A stretch of DNA of 64,000 nucleotides from Burkholderia singularis (GCF_900176645.1 NZ_FXAN01000036.1:1-64000), one strand, 5' to 3'; positions 27,806 through 36,178 are shown, counted from the stretch's first letter. The notes: generated by a model not told the origin, from the sequence alone. Numbers and translations are program-made.

Positions 27806-28210
27806 ATGACCGAAGCCGAACCGATCCGCGTCGACCACTTCGTTGCCCATTCGCCTACCCGGGTATGGGCGGCGCTCACCGAACCGGCAACCTTCGCGCG
27901 CTGGTGGGCCGCGGGCGACGTGAGCCCCGTCGTCGGCCATCGTTTCACGCTCGACATGGGTTCGTGGGGACGACAGCATTGCGAGGTGACGGCGGTCGAG
28001 CCCGGACGCTTATTCGCGATCGTGTTCGCACAAAACGTGCTCGACACGACGATCTCGTGGCGTCTCGAGCCCGAGCGCGACGGCACACGCGTATTCCTCG
28101 AGCATGCCGGTTTCAATCTCGACACCCAGCCAGGCAAAACCGCCTATGAAGGCATGAAACGCGGCTGGCCGACCGTGCTCGCCCGCATCGAGCAGGCGAT
28201 CACGACATGA
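27806..28210 (+). CDS. SRPBCC/AHSA1-family protein
   Basis: A 134-residue START-like protein. The AHSA1 pattern is visible in IRVDHFVAHSPTRVWAALTEPATFARWWAAGDVSP, then ISWRLEPERDGTRVFLEHAGF and GMKRGWPTVLARIEQAI. The start could also be at 27776 or 27794; none has a clear ribosome site, and the ATG nearest the domain is used. Function is unknown beyond probable ligand binding. Confidence 0.82.
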   Translation: MTEAEPIRVDHFVAHSPTRVWAALTEPATFARWWAAGDVSPVVGHRFTLDMGSWGRQHCEVTAVEPGRLFAIVFAQNVLDTTISWRLEPERDGTRVFLEHAGFNLDTQPGKTAYEGMKRGWPTVLARIEQAITT

Positions 28211-28216
28211 CGGGCG

Positions 28217-28253
28217 CTGTCATCGAATTGCCCAATTGTCATCAAACTGCCTG
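28217..28253 (+). promoter_or_regulatory. Tandem Pho-box-like repeats before the phosphate transporter
   Basis: CTGTCATcgaaTTGCCCA at 28217-28234 and TTGTCATcaaaCTGCCTG at 28236-28253 each have two heptamers 11 bp apart, as in the PhoB consensus (CTGTCAT, 4-bp AT-rich spacer, CTGTCAY). A TAGCAT -10-like hexamer follows at 28265-28270, the usual 10-11 bp downstream, where the Pho box stands in for the -35. Confidence 0.6.
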
Positions 28254-28297
28254 ATCGGCGCCGCTAGCATCGAACGGTTTTCTCGTAGAGGACCGTT

Positions 28298-29887
28298 ATG
28301 AACCGCCCCCTGTTCGCCCCCGCCACGGAAGAACGCACCGATCGCACCCGGCATCTGGGCCTCGCGCTGCTCGTGGCGCTGCTTGCAAGTGGCGCCGCTT
28401 ACGTACTCGTCCATCTGCTCGCGGATCTCCCGCCTATCGGCGGGCATTCGATCTTCCCGTATCTGCTGCTCGGCATCGCGCTTGCGATCGCGCTCGGTTT
28501 CGAGTTCGTCAACGGCTTCCACGACACCGCCAACGCGGTGGCGACCGTGATCTACACGCATTCGCTCACGCCGAACGTCGCGGTCATCTGGTCCGGCATC
28601 TGGAATTTTCTCGGCGTGATGGCCTCGACGGGCGCAGTCGCGTTCGGCATTCTGCAACTGCTGCCCGTCGAGTTGATTCTGCAGGTCGGCCACGGCGCGG
28701 GATTCGCGATGGTGTTCGCGCTACTGATCGCGGCAATCGTATGGAATCTCGCGACCTGGTACTTCGGGTTGCCGTCGTCCAGCTCGCACACGCTGATCGG
28801 CTCGATCATCGGCGTCGGGCTCGCGAATCAATTGATGCACGGCGCGTCGGGCACGAGCGGCGTCGATTGGGCGCAGGCGATGGGCGTCGGCAAATCGCTG
28901 TTGTTCTCGCCCATCGTCGGTTTCCTGTGCGCGGGACTCCTGCTCGTCGTGCTCAAGGCGCTGGTGCGCGTGCCCGCGCTCTATAGCGAGCCGAAGAATA
29001 ACGAGCCGCCGCCGTTCTGGGTCCGCTGCCTGCTGATCCTGACCTGCACCGGCGTATCGTTCGCGCACGGCTCGAACGACGGCCAGAAAGGCATGGGGCT
29101 CATCATGCTGATCCTGATCGGCACGGTGCCCACTGCCTATGCGCTCAACAAGGCAGTCACGGCCGGCGAGTCGCAGACGTTCATCGCGGTCGCGCATCAA
29201 GCGTCGGCGACGCTCGCGCGTTATGCCGGCGACGCGCCGCCGTCGGCCGAGCCGCGTCGCGATGTCGAGGCCTACGTGCAGTCGCGCCGCCTCAACGCCG
29301 CCACGCTGCCGGCGGTTCGTCAGTTGTCCGATTCGCTCGCGCAAGAAGTCGGCGCGACCGGCTCGATCGCAGCGCTTCCCGGCGGAGAAGCGGACAACGT
29401 GCGCAACACGATGTACCTTGTGTCGGAAGCGCTGCGGCTGATGAAAAAGACGCAGCAACCGGTGTTCTCGCCGCAAGACGCACGTGCGCTCGATAACTAC
29501 CGCGCACAACTCGATCACGCAACCAAGTTCATTCCGACCTGGGTCAAGGTTGCCGTGGCGATCGCGCTCGGCCTCGGCACGATGGTCGGCTGGCGACGCA
29601 TCGTCGTGACAGTGGGCGAAAAGATCGGCAAACAGCATTTGACTTACGGGCAAGGCGCATCCGCCGAAGTCGTCGCCATGCTGACGATCGGTGCGGCCGA
29701 CGCATACGGGCTGCCGGTGTCGACTACGCATGTGCTGTCGTCGGGCGTCGCCGGCACGATGGCCGCGAACGGCTCGGGGCTGCAATGGGCTACGGTGCGC
29801 AGCCTCATTCTGGCGTGGGTGCTGACGCTGCCTGCATCGATCGTGCTCGCGGGCGCCCTTTACTGGTGCTTTCATTCGCTTACCTGA
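28298..29887 (+). CDS. pit: PiT-family inorganic phosphate transporter
   Basis: A 529-residue inner-membrane Pi symporter. Both family signatures are present: GFEFVNGFHDTANAVATVIYTHSL near the N terminus and TGVSFAHGSNDGQKGMGLIMLILIGT in the middle, plus WYFGLPSSSSHTLIGSIIGVG and the C-terminal AYGLPVSTTHVLSSGVAG. A hydrophilic loop of about 130 residues (roughly 285-410) separates the halves, as in E. coli PitA. AGAGGACC precedes the ATG. No PhoU-like partner gene adjoins it. Pho-box-like repeats upstream suggest induction by phosphate starvation. Confidence 0.92.
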   Translation: MNRPLFAPATEERTDRTRHLGLALLVALLASGAAYVLVHLLADLPPIGGHSIFPYLLLGIALAIALGFEFVNGFHDTANAVATVIYTHSLTPNVAVIWSGIWNFLGVMASTGAVAFGILQLLPVELILQVGHGAGFAMVFALLIAAIVWNLATWYFGLPSSSSHTLIGSIIGVGLANQLMHGASGTSGVDWAQAMGVGKSLLFSPIVGFLCAGLLLVVLKALVRVPALYSEPKNNEPPPFWVRCLLILTCTGVSFAHGSNDGQKGMGLIMLILIGTVPTAYALNKAVTAGESQTFIAVAHQASATLARYAGDAPPSAEPRRDVEAYVQSRRLNAATLPAVRQLSDSLAQEVGATGSIAALPGGEADNVRNTMYLVSEALRLMKKTQQPVFSPQDARALDNYRAQLDHATKFIPTWVKVAVAIALGLGTMVGWRRIVVTVGEKIGKQHLTYGQGASAEVVAMLTIGAADAYGLPVSTTHVLSSGVAGTMAANGSGLQWATVRSLILAWVLTLPASIVLAGALYWCFHSLT

Positions 29888-29938
29888 GCGAATTACCGCG
29901 CAAGACTCGGAGCGCGCCGGCCCGCATGCATCGCTAGA

Positions 29939-29970
29939 CTCGCTGCATCCTGATTCGATGATGCAGCGAG
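29939..29970 (+). promoter_or_regulatory. Hairpin overlapping the ribosome site of the 2OG oxygenase gene
   Basis: CTCGCTGCATC (29939-29949) and GATGCAGCGAG (29960-29970) form an 11-bp perfect stem with a 10-nt loop. The right arm ends inside the Shine-Dalgarno stretch (GCGAGGAAAC), 10 nt before the ATG, so folding would limit ribosome access. It could instead end the pit transcript. Confidence 0.5.
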
Positions 29971-29979
29971 GAAACGCCG

Positions 29980-30759
29980 ATGAACCCGATAGCCGCACCG
30001 CACGAGCCCACCGCTACACGCATGCACGGCCCGGCGCAAACGCCGGGCGCAGCAGCGCTCACACAGCGCATCGAGTCGCTCGCATGGCTGGCAATCGAAC
30101 AGGATCTCGATCGGGACGGCCATGCGATCGTTCATCGGCTGCTCACACGCCGCGCATGCGAAGCGCTCGCCGCACTCTATGCGCGCGATGCGCTGTTCCG
30201 CAGCACCGTGACGATGGCGCGCCACGGTTTCGGGCGCGGTGAATATCGATACTTCGACTATCCGCTGCCCCATGCGATCCACGCGCTGCGCACCGCGCTC
30301 TATGCGCATCTCGCGCCGATCGCGAATCGCTGGAACGCATCGATGCACATCGATACACGCTTTCCGGCCGAGCATGCCGCGTTCGTCGCACGCTGCCATG
30401 CCGCGGGACAATTACGCCCGACGCCGCTGATCCTTCGTTATCGCGAAGGCGACTACAACTGCCTGCATCAGGATCTGTACGGCGAGCACGTGTTTGCGCT
30501 GCAAGCGACGATTCTGTTATCGCAGCCGGGCATCGATTTCACGGGCGGTGAATTCGTCATCACCGAACAGCGGCCCCGCATGCAATCACGCGCCAACGTG
30601 GTCACGCTCGCCCAGGGCGATGCGGTCATCTTCGCCGTCCGTCATCGCCCCGCGCAAGGTACGCGCGGCCCATACCGGGCCCAATTACGGCATGGCGTAA
30701 GCCGGCTGCACAGCGGTCAGCGGCACGCGCTCGGCATTCTTTTTCACGACGCATGCTGA
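29980..30759 (+). CDS. 2-oxoglutarate/Fe(II)-dependent oxygenase-like protein (prolyl-4-hydroxylase type)
   Basis: A 259-residue cupin-fold oxygenase. The HxD iron motif is in YNCLHQDLYGEHVFALQATILL, and the distal His and 2OG-binding basic residue are in LRHGVSRLHSGQRHALGILFH. FTGGEFVITEQRPR matches the conserved GGE/F segment of this fold. Both halves of the facial triad are present, so it is probably active; the substrate is unknown. It lies 92 nt after pit. Confidence 0.82.
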   Translation: MNPIAAPHEPTATRMHGPAQTPGAAALTQRIESLAWLAIEQDLDRDGHAIVHRLLTRRACEALAALYARDALFRSTVTMARHGFGRGEYRYFDYPLPHAIHALRTALYAHLAPIANRWNASMHIDTRFPAEHAAFVARCHAAGQLRPTPLILRYREGDYNCLHQDLYGEHVFALQATILLSQPGIDFTGGEFVITEQRPRMQSRANVVTLAQGDAVIFAVRHRPAQGTRGPYRAQLRHGVSRLHSGQRHALGILFHDAC

Positions 30760-31042
30760 GCCTGCCGCCGGACAGGCACGCAATGCAAACACAGATGATT
30801 GCGCGCGCATCGAATGCGCGCCGCCATTTGTCAGAGCAATACACTCTGTTACAGACGGCCGCTGAATATGTTGGGCACCACTCCGTTCCCGAATTTACTC
30901 GAAAAAGATCGCGCAAGAAGAATTCTCTATTCGGTACTCTTTGCGGCAGTCACAGTCGATAGCGCGCACCATGGCCACAAGCCCTGACGTCCCGCTACGT
31001 CGCGCGAAATCCGCCATCCGTGACTTGCAACCTGGGTACATC
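30760..31042. other. Leader region of the acyl-CoA ligase
   Basis: Contains an 8-bp inverted repeat GCGCGCAT-CGA-ATGCGCGC near 30810 that may end the oxygenase transcript. The following stretch (30830-30950) is AT-richer and promoter-like. I looked for a CTG-N10-CAG lux box and did not see one. The ligase frame is open from 30941, so its start could lie within this region. Confidence 0.4.
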
Positions 31043-32626
31043 ATGCGCAACTTTTTCGATCTAGTCGGGCAAGCGGCACGCCGCACCCCCGGCGCCGAGG
31101 CGCTAGTCGTCGACGACATGCGGCTCACCTATCAAGCGCTCGCCGTGCAGAGCCTGTCGTTCGCCGCGCGCCTGCAAAGGCTCGAAATCGCCCCCGGCGA
31201 ACGGCTCGCGATCTTTCTCGACAAGCGCGTCGAAGCAGTCGTCGCGATGCTCGGCGCGGCCGCCGCCGGGATCGTGTTCGTGCCGATCAACCCGTTGCTC
31301 AAGCCGGATCAGGTCGGCCATATCCTTGCCGATTGCGGCGCGCGCGGCATCGTGACGTCGGCGGTGCGCGCGCGGATTCTCGGCGACGCCATGCTGGCCA
31401 ACATTCCGTATATCATCCTAACTGATCTGCCGGAGCGATCTGCCGTGCCATTCGGCGCCCGCCTGGCATGGGAGCAAACGCACGCGCACGAGCATTCGAA
31501 TAATTACGATCCGGGTTGCGCCGACACGATCGACACCGACCTCGCCGCGCTCCTCTATACGTCCGGCTCGACCGGGCGCCCCAAAGGCGTGATGCTGAGC
31601 CATCGCAACCTGCTCGAAGGCGCGTGGAGCGTCGCACACTACCTGCGCCATACGGCGGAAGACCGCATTCTCGGGGCGCTGCCGCTCAGCTTCGATGCGG
31701 GCTTGAGCCAGCTCACAACCGCATGGGTCGCCGGCGCGACTTCGGTGCTCGTCAATTATCTGATGCCGAAAGACGTCGTCGACATCTGCCAACGCGAAAA
31801 GATCACCGGCTTCGCGGGCGTGCCGCCGCTCTGGATTCAGCTCGCACGCGCGACGTGGCCCGATGAAGCGCGCGCGCACCTGCGCTACTTCGCGAACACG
31901 GGCGGCCATATGCCGCAACGCGTGCTGGATGCGCTGCGCAAATTGTTTCCGCAAGCTTCGCCGTATCTGATGTACGGTCTGACCGAGGCATTCCGCTCAA
32001 CCTATCTGGACCCCACCGAAATCGATCGCCGTCCCGGCTCGATCGGCAAGGCCGTACCCAATGCGCGGATTCTCGTCGTGCGAAACGACGGCACGCCCTG
32101 CGCGCCGAATGAGGTTGGCGAACTCGTGCACGTCGGCGCATGCGTGACGCTCGGCTACTGGAACGATCCCGCGCGCACCGCGCAGCGCTATCGCCCGTCG
32201 CCGGAAGCGAAGCCGGGCTGCACGGCGCGCGAAACCGCGGTGTGGTCGGGCGATCTCGTGCGCCGCGACGACGACGGCTTTCTCTACTTCGTCGCCCGCA
32301 ACGACATGCAAATCAAAAGCTCGGGCTACCGGATCAGTCCGGACGAAATCGAGGACGTCGCACACGCAAGCGGCCTCGTTGCCGAAGCCGTCGCGCTTGG
32401 CGTGCCGCACGACGAACTGGGCGAAGCGATCATGCTCGTGGTCGTGCCGCTGACGGATAGCGCATTCTCGGCCGACGCGCTGCACGCGTGGTGCGCGAAA
32501 CAACTGCCGCCGTATATGGTGCCGCATACGATCGTCACGCGCGCGTCGCTGCCGCGCAATCCGAACGGGAAATTCGATCGCGTCGCACTCTGCGACGATG
32601 CGGCAAATCTGCTCGAAACCCTATGA
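31043..32626 (+). CDS. AMP-forming acyl-CoA ligase/synthetase
   Basis: A ~527-residue ANL-superfamily enzyme that activates a carboxylic acid as acyl-AMP and transfers it to CoA or a carrier protein. Motifs are LLYTSGSTGRPKGVMLSHRNL (A3), MYGLTEAF (A5), WSGDLVRRDDDGFLYFVARNDMQIKSSGYRISPDEIE (A7-A8) and the catalytic Lys in RNPNGKFDR (A10). Overall it resembles the exosortase-A-associated ligase subfamily, but no exosortase, carrier protein or PLP decarboxylase is nearby. The ATG at 31043 fits the family N terminus (FFDLVGQAARRTPGAEALVV). It converges on the MBL gene of the quorum-sensing locus. Confidence 0.85.
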   Translation: MRNFFDLVGQAARRTPGAEALVVDDMRLTYQALAVQSLSFAARLQRLEIAPGERLAIFLDKRVEAVVAMLGAAAAGIVFVPINPLLKPDQVGHILADCGARGIVTSAVRARILGDAMLANIPYIILTDLPERSAVPFGARLAWEQTHAHEHSNNYDPGCADTIDTDLAALLYTSGSTGRPKGVMLSHRNLLEGAWSVAHYLRHTAEDRILGALPLSFDAGLSQLTTAWVAGATSVLVNYLMPKDVVDICQREKITGFAGVPPLWIQLARATWPDEARAHLRYFANTGGHMPQRVLDALRKLFPQASPYLMYGLTEAFRSTYLDPTEIDRRPGSIGKAVPNARILVVRNDGTPCAPNEVGELVHVGACVTLGYWNDPARTAQRYRPSPEAKPGCTARETAVWSGDLVRRDDDGFLYFVARNDMQIKSSGYRISPDEIEDVAHASGLVAEAVALGVPHDELGEAIMLVVVPLTDSAFSADALHAWCAKQLPPYMVPHTIVTRASLPRNPNGKFDRVALCDDAANLLETL

Positions 32627-32699
32627 CGGCACGCCAACCCGCGCCGCTGCAATACCGGCGCCGCGCCGGTTCACCTGCCGGCTTCGCCTCGCACCGGCC

Positions 32700-33410
32700 T
32701 CAGGCTGCCGCCGACCGCTCGCAATAGGCAAGCAGCCTGGCGACGACGTCCGGCACGTCGTGCTCGATCGCCGGCCCGTGCATCGGCAGAACGATCTCGA
32801 TATCGAGCGCTTGAAGCTTGCGTAGCGCAGCCGCGAAATACTGCATCGACGGCAGGTAGCCGGCACGCTCGATCGACGCAACGATGCCATCGACAGGATC
32901 GTCGCCTGTGGCGGCAACCGGACCAAAACGCATGAACAAATCCGACGACAGCAGCGCTTTGTAGCGTGGCAGATAGACGACGAGCGCATCCCACTGATGC
33001 ACATGCTTGACGTAGACCGGCACGACCTCGGTGCCGGACAGCGTAACGCATTCGCCATCCTTGAGCGGCTTAGCCCGCACGCCGAAGATGTCGGCAAGCG
33101 CGTGCGTGCAAATCGGATGGCCATGCGCGGTCAGCTTCGGATTGGCGGCGGCAAAATCGGGAAGCGCTCCCATTTCGTCGACCTCGAAATGCGGCACCAC
33201 GACGTCGCCGATTTGCGCAGGCGCGACGCCGATGCGCGCCAGGCTCTCGACGAGGCCGGGGAAATCGCCTCGCGTCCCTGTTTCGACGCACAACACGCTG
33301 CCATCGGGCGCTTTCACGAAGAATTGGCTGAACGCCAGCTTCAACTTCTCGACATAAGTGCTCGCCCGGTATAAACCCGGCCGGATTTCGACAATCGACG
33401 ATGTGCTCAC
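32700..33410 (-). CDS. Metallo-beta-lactamase-fold protein with diiron-type (flavodiiron/ODP-like) ligands
   Basis: A 236-residue MBL-fold protein. Instead of the hydrolase HxHxDH it has HFEVDE in VVVPHFEVDEMGALPDFA, the HxExD pattern of flavodiiron and ODP oxygen-binding proteins. Further ligand candidates are CTHAL, the Asp in ALLSSDLFMRFG and the His in VLPMHGPAIE. There is no flavodoxin domain. It starts with a GTG whose last bases form the upstream gene's TGA (GTGA overlap), so it is translationally coupled to it. A role in redox chemistry or O2 sensing is inferred; hydrolase activity is less likely. Confidence 0.8.
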   Translation of the reverse strand: MSTSSIVEIRPGLYRASTYVEKLKLAFSQFFVKAPDGSVLCVETGTRGDFPGLVESLARIGVAPAQIGDVVVPHFEVDEMGALPDFAAANPKLTAHGHPICTHALADIFGVRAKPLKDGECVTLSGTEVVPVYVKHVHQWDALVVYLPRYKALLSSDLFMRFGPVAATGDDPVDGIVASIERAGYLPSMQYFAAALRKLQALDIEIVLPMHGPAIEHDVPDVVARLLAYCERSAAA

Positions 33411-33985
33411 TGCGTGATTCCTCTGTGCTGTTCGTACTGGCGAATGGCGCGGGCCGCCTGCTCCTTGAAGCAAGCATTATAGGCAGCCATCAACTCGGCA
33501 TTATCGTAGAGGAAGGCTACGTCAGTCGGCACCATGCCCCGGATCGCGATCAACGGAACGGGACATTGCAGTGGCCGAAAACCGGGGTTCCAGAGGCCCC
33601 GCTCGTCGCACTCCGGATAGAACTGGCCCAGCATCAGCCGGCGCGCGACGAAAAGCGGCTTCAATGCGCGCTGAACGTCCTCGATCACGTTGGCCGCACG
33701 GTCAAGCGCGACGGGAACGATCAAACGGCAACGATAAATATCCGCCGCTTCGCCGGTTCGCTCGATGTCCACCAAATGTTCTTTTATTTCCGCCTCGAAT
33801 TCAGCCACCGATCGGGCACGGCTTATTGCAAACCGAAATGCATTTTTTCGAATGGCGGCGCGCGTGTAGGGGCACACATCGCCTGAGCGGCCCACGGAGG
33901 AATTTGGCGCGCATAAAAAATCCTCGATCCAACGCGTAATTGGAACCAGTTCCGTCCGTACGCGGGCTTCTTCAAACGAAAGCAT
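33407..33985 (-). CDS. DUF6875-like protein of unknown function
   Basis: A ~192-residue protein. The order WIEDFLCAPNSSVGRSGDVCPYTRAAIRKNAFRFA, then GQFYPECDERGLWNPGFRPLQCPVPLIAIRGMVPTDVAFL, fits DUF6875, a family often found in biosynthetic clusters. Conserved-looking Cys, Pro and Arg residues suggest an active or binding site, but no reaction is known. The ATG at 33985 is used; the frame is open to 34084 and the ribosome site is weak. First gene of a coupled pair with the MBL protein, divergent from luxR. Confidence 0.7.
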   Translation of the reverse strand: MLSFEEARVRTELVPITRWIEDFLCAPNSSVGRSGDVCPYTRAAIRKNAFRFAISRARSVAEFEAEIKEHLVDIERTGEAADIYRCRLIVPVALDRAANVIEDVQRALKPLFVARRLMLGQFYPECDERGLWNPGFRPLQCPVPLIAIRGMVPTDVAFLYDNAELMAAYNACFKEQAARAIRQYEQHRGITQ

Positions 33986-34480
33986 GTCGAAACCGGCTGC
34001 ACAATTTCCCACGGCTCTGCCCCACAAACAATGAATAATTGGGTTGATTACACAAATTAACGAATTTACCCATTCCGGCGACAACGGATCTGCATTTACA
34101 TCGCGGACACTGCGTTCTTACGATGACAGTGCAGCGTGGAATCGTTGCAAAAGCGAAACGGATTTCGTCCAATATTGCACCCGATCCACGTCCGGCACTG
34201 TCCGTTACCCCACCTATGCACAGCTACATGGCTTTTATTTTTGAGATAGATCATTTCGACTCATGAAAAACAGCCTGGGTAGCAAAACAAAAATATTTAT
34301 CGCCCATTCAAACGAATGGCGATTAATCAGCGCAAGCCCTTGCAAACACGATTATGTTTGATATTATCTACAGACAATATAAATACTACCGCGCTACCCG
34401 ATTATCACTGGTTACGCGCCCCAAATTCGGCACACGATATTTTCATAAATTTCGATTTCCAATAAACAGGGGCATCCAAA
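33986..34480. other. AT-rich divergent promoter region of the quorum-sensing locus
   Basis: Markedly AT-richer than the rest of the window, especially 34220-34480. It holds an inverted repeat CACTG-N14-CAGTG near 34109-34132 and an imperfect repeat CGCCCATTC...GAATGGCG at 34301-34321. No canonical lux box (CTG-N10-CAG) was found. Promoters for luxR and the DUF6875-MBL pair must lie here. Confidence 0.5.
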
Positions 34481-35257
34481 TTGAGCAGGATTCTGCAACG
34501 CGAATATCGAACAGACGCGAGCGACGGCGCAGGTTCGTCGTCGAGAAAAAGCATCGGCCCGCCTACCCTGTCCATTGCGATACCGGAATCACGGGACATT
34601 CGCTCGCTGACCGAAAGTTTCTCGCAAGCCGCATTACAGATAGGCTATCGGCATCATGCGATCGTCGAGCTATCTGATGCGCTGCGCCCCGCCTTGATCC
34701 ACATCATTGCCCTGCAGTATCCGTCCGCATGGATCGAACATTACAGTCGCAACGATTATGTCAATATCGATCCGGTTCACCAGGCGGCATTTCGATACAG
34801 CACGCCATTTGCGTGGAGCGACCTGGCAACGTCGAATTCGCGTGAACAGCATGTGCTTATCGAAGCGGAAGACGCCGGTCTCGACAACGGCATCAGTATT
34901 CCGCTGCATCAACCGCACGGACGTGTGCTGCTGATCAGCCTATGCGGCGCCGCGCCGACTCACGACGCCGACTCAAAATGGCGTAACGCCTATTTGCTTA
35001 GCATGCAATTTCATTTGCAATTCCAAAGCATGCGCATGCGCAGCCCGATTCCGCCTTCGGTGCATCTGACGGATCGCGAGCAGTTATGCCTGACTTGGGT
35101 TGCGCGCGGTAAATCGTCATGGGTTATCGCCAATATGCTCGATATCTCAAAATACACAGTCGATTTCCATATCGAAAATGCGATGGCGAAGCTAAATACG
35201 CGCAGCCGTACATTCGCTGCGGTCAAGGCGACTCGTCAGGGCCTGATTTTTCCCTGA
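34481..35257 (+). CDS. luxR-type: LuxR-family quorum-sensing transcription factor
   Basis: A 258-residue acyl-homoserine-lactone receptor. The N-terminal autoinducer-binding domain keeps the key residues: Trp and Tyr in WIEHYSRNDY, Asp-Pro in VNIDPVH and Trp in PFAWSDL. The C-terminal LuxR HTH is LTDREQLCLTWVARGKSSWVIANMLDISKYTVDFHIENAMAKLNTRSR. The start is a TTG at 34481 with AGGGG upstream; no ATG exists in frame before the binding domain. It is followed by luxI in the same direction. AT-rich composition suggests acquisition by transfer. Confidence 0.92.
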   Translation: MSRILQREYRTDASDGAGSSSRKSIGPPTLSIAIPESRDIRSLTESFSQAALQIGYRHHAIVELSDALRPALIHIIALQYPSAWIEHYSRNDYVNIDPVHQAAFRYSTPFAWSDLATSNSREQHVLIEAEDAGLDNGISIPLHQPHGRVLLISLCGAAPTHDADSKWRNAYLLSMQFHLQFQSMRMRSPIPPSVHLTDREQLCLTWVARGKSSWVIANMLDISKYTVDFHIENAMAKLNTRSRTFAAVKATRQGLIFP

Positions 35258-35275
35258 GTCCGGTCAGGCTTCATT

Positions 35276-35308
35276 GCCGGTTGCGCATCGGCCCGATGCG
35301 CAACCGGC
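35276..35308. repeat. 33-bp perfect palindrome between luxR and luxI
   Basis: Arms of 16 bp (35276-35291 and 35293-35308, left arm GCCGGTTGCGCATCGG) surround a single C. It begins 19 nt after the luxR stop and ends 46 nt before the luxI ATG. No T-run follows, so it is either an unusual terminator/attenuator or a protein-binding site. Confidence 0.75.
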
Positions 35309-35354
35309 GCCCCCTGCGCCACGCCGATCATTCCTTCGAACACGCCCTCGCGCC

Positions 35355-35993
35355 ATGTCCTCCATCCTCGCCGGCCGGTTTGCCGAGTTGCCGCCGCACA
35401 TCCGAACCGATCTCGGCGCCTACCGCTACGACGTTTTCGTTCGCAGGCTCGGCTGGACGATCGCGGGCCACCGCAAGGACGATCGGACCGAATGGGACCG
35501 GTTCGATAGACCGTCGACCGTTCATGTCGTCGCGCTGGACGACGCGCGCAACATATGCGGTTGCGCGCGCCTGCTGCCCACCACCGGCCCTTATCTGCTT
35601 CGCGACGCATTTCCGTATTTGCTCGGTCCGGCACGCGCCCCGCGATCGCCGACCGTCTGGGAAATATCGCGTTTCGCTGCGTCATACCGGCCCGGTCGCT
35701 CGGCGGTGCGCGAACCGCACGGCAGGAATTTCCTCGCGTCGGTGCTTGCGGTGGCCGATTCGCTCGGCGCAACGCAGGTGATCGGCGTGATGTCGCCGTC
35801 GATCGCGCGACTGTACCGTCACTGGGGGCTCGCGCTGCAATGCCTGGCCAATGCGACAAGCGCAACGGACGGCCGGATCCTCGCATGCGCAATCGATTTG
35901 CAACATCGAGCACAGAACGCGTCATCGGATATCGTGCACCGTGCCGGCAGCGGCCTGCCGGCGCCTCTATCAGCGACACAGGGTGCGCACTAA
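35355..35993 (+). CDS. luxI-type: Acyl-homoserine-lactone synthase (LuxI family)
   Basis: A 212-residue autoinducer synthase making an N-acyl-homoserine lactone from SAM and an acyl donor. The N-terminal block RYDVFVRRLGW supplies the conserved Arg, Phe and Trp; DRTEWDRFD supplies the Asp pair; CARLLPTTGPYLLRDAFPYLL and VWEISRFA supply the downstream Arg and Glu-Arg. The ATG at 35355 gives the normal family length. Paired with the LuxR gene 98 nt upstream. The acyl chain cannot be read from sequence. Confidence 0.92.
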   Translation: MSSILAGRFAELPPHIRTDLGAYRYDVFVRRLGWTIAGHRKDDRTEWDRFDRPSTVHVVALDDARNICGCARLLPTTGPYLLRDAFPYLLGPARAPRSPTVWEISRFAASYRPGRSAVREPHGRNFLASVLAVADSLGATQVIGVMSPSIARLYRHWGLALQCLANATSATDGRILACAIDLQHRAQNASSDIVHRAGSGLPAPLSATQGAH

Positions 35994-36148
35994 ATCGACG
36001 CACCGGCGTGCCCGCCACAGCTTGCGCCGCAGGCGTCTTTCAACCGCAACGCCGAGCCGCGAAGCCGGGGCGGAGCATTGGCGGCGAACATTGCGCTCAT
36101 GTCCCGCCATTCGAATCGAAACCCAATTGGCATGCGTGACAAGCACCA

Positions 36149-36178
36149 TTGACCGGGTTTCATTTTTGCATCTATGAT
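36149..36178 (+). promoter_or_regulatory. Sigma-70-type promoter for the Old Yellow Enzyme gene
   Basis: TTGACC at 36149-36154 and TATGAT at 36173-36178 with an 18-bp spacer, one of the best -35/-10 pairs in the window. Transcription would start near 36184-36186, at the left end of the 41-bp palindrome. Confidence 0.65.

Noticed and set aside
33986-35354. Canonical lux box near luxR or luxI
   Set aside because: I scanned both regulatory gaps for CTG-N10-CAG or an ACCTGT/ACAGGT pair and found none. The 33-bp palindrome does not fit that consensus.
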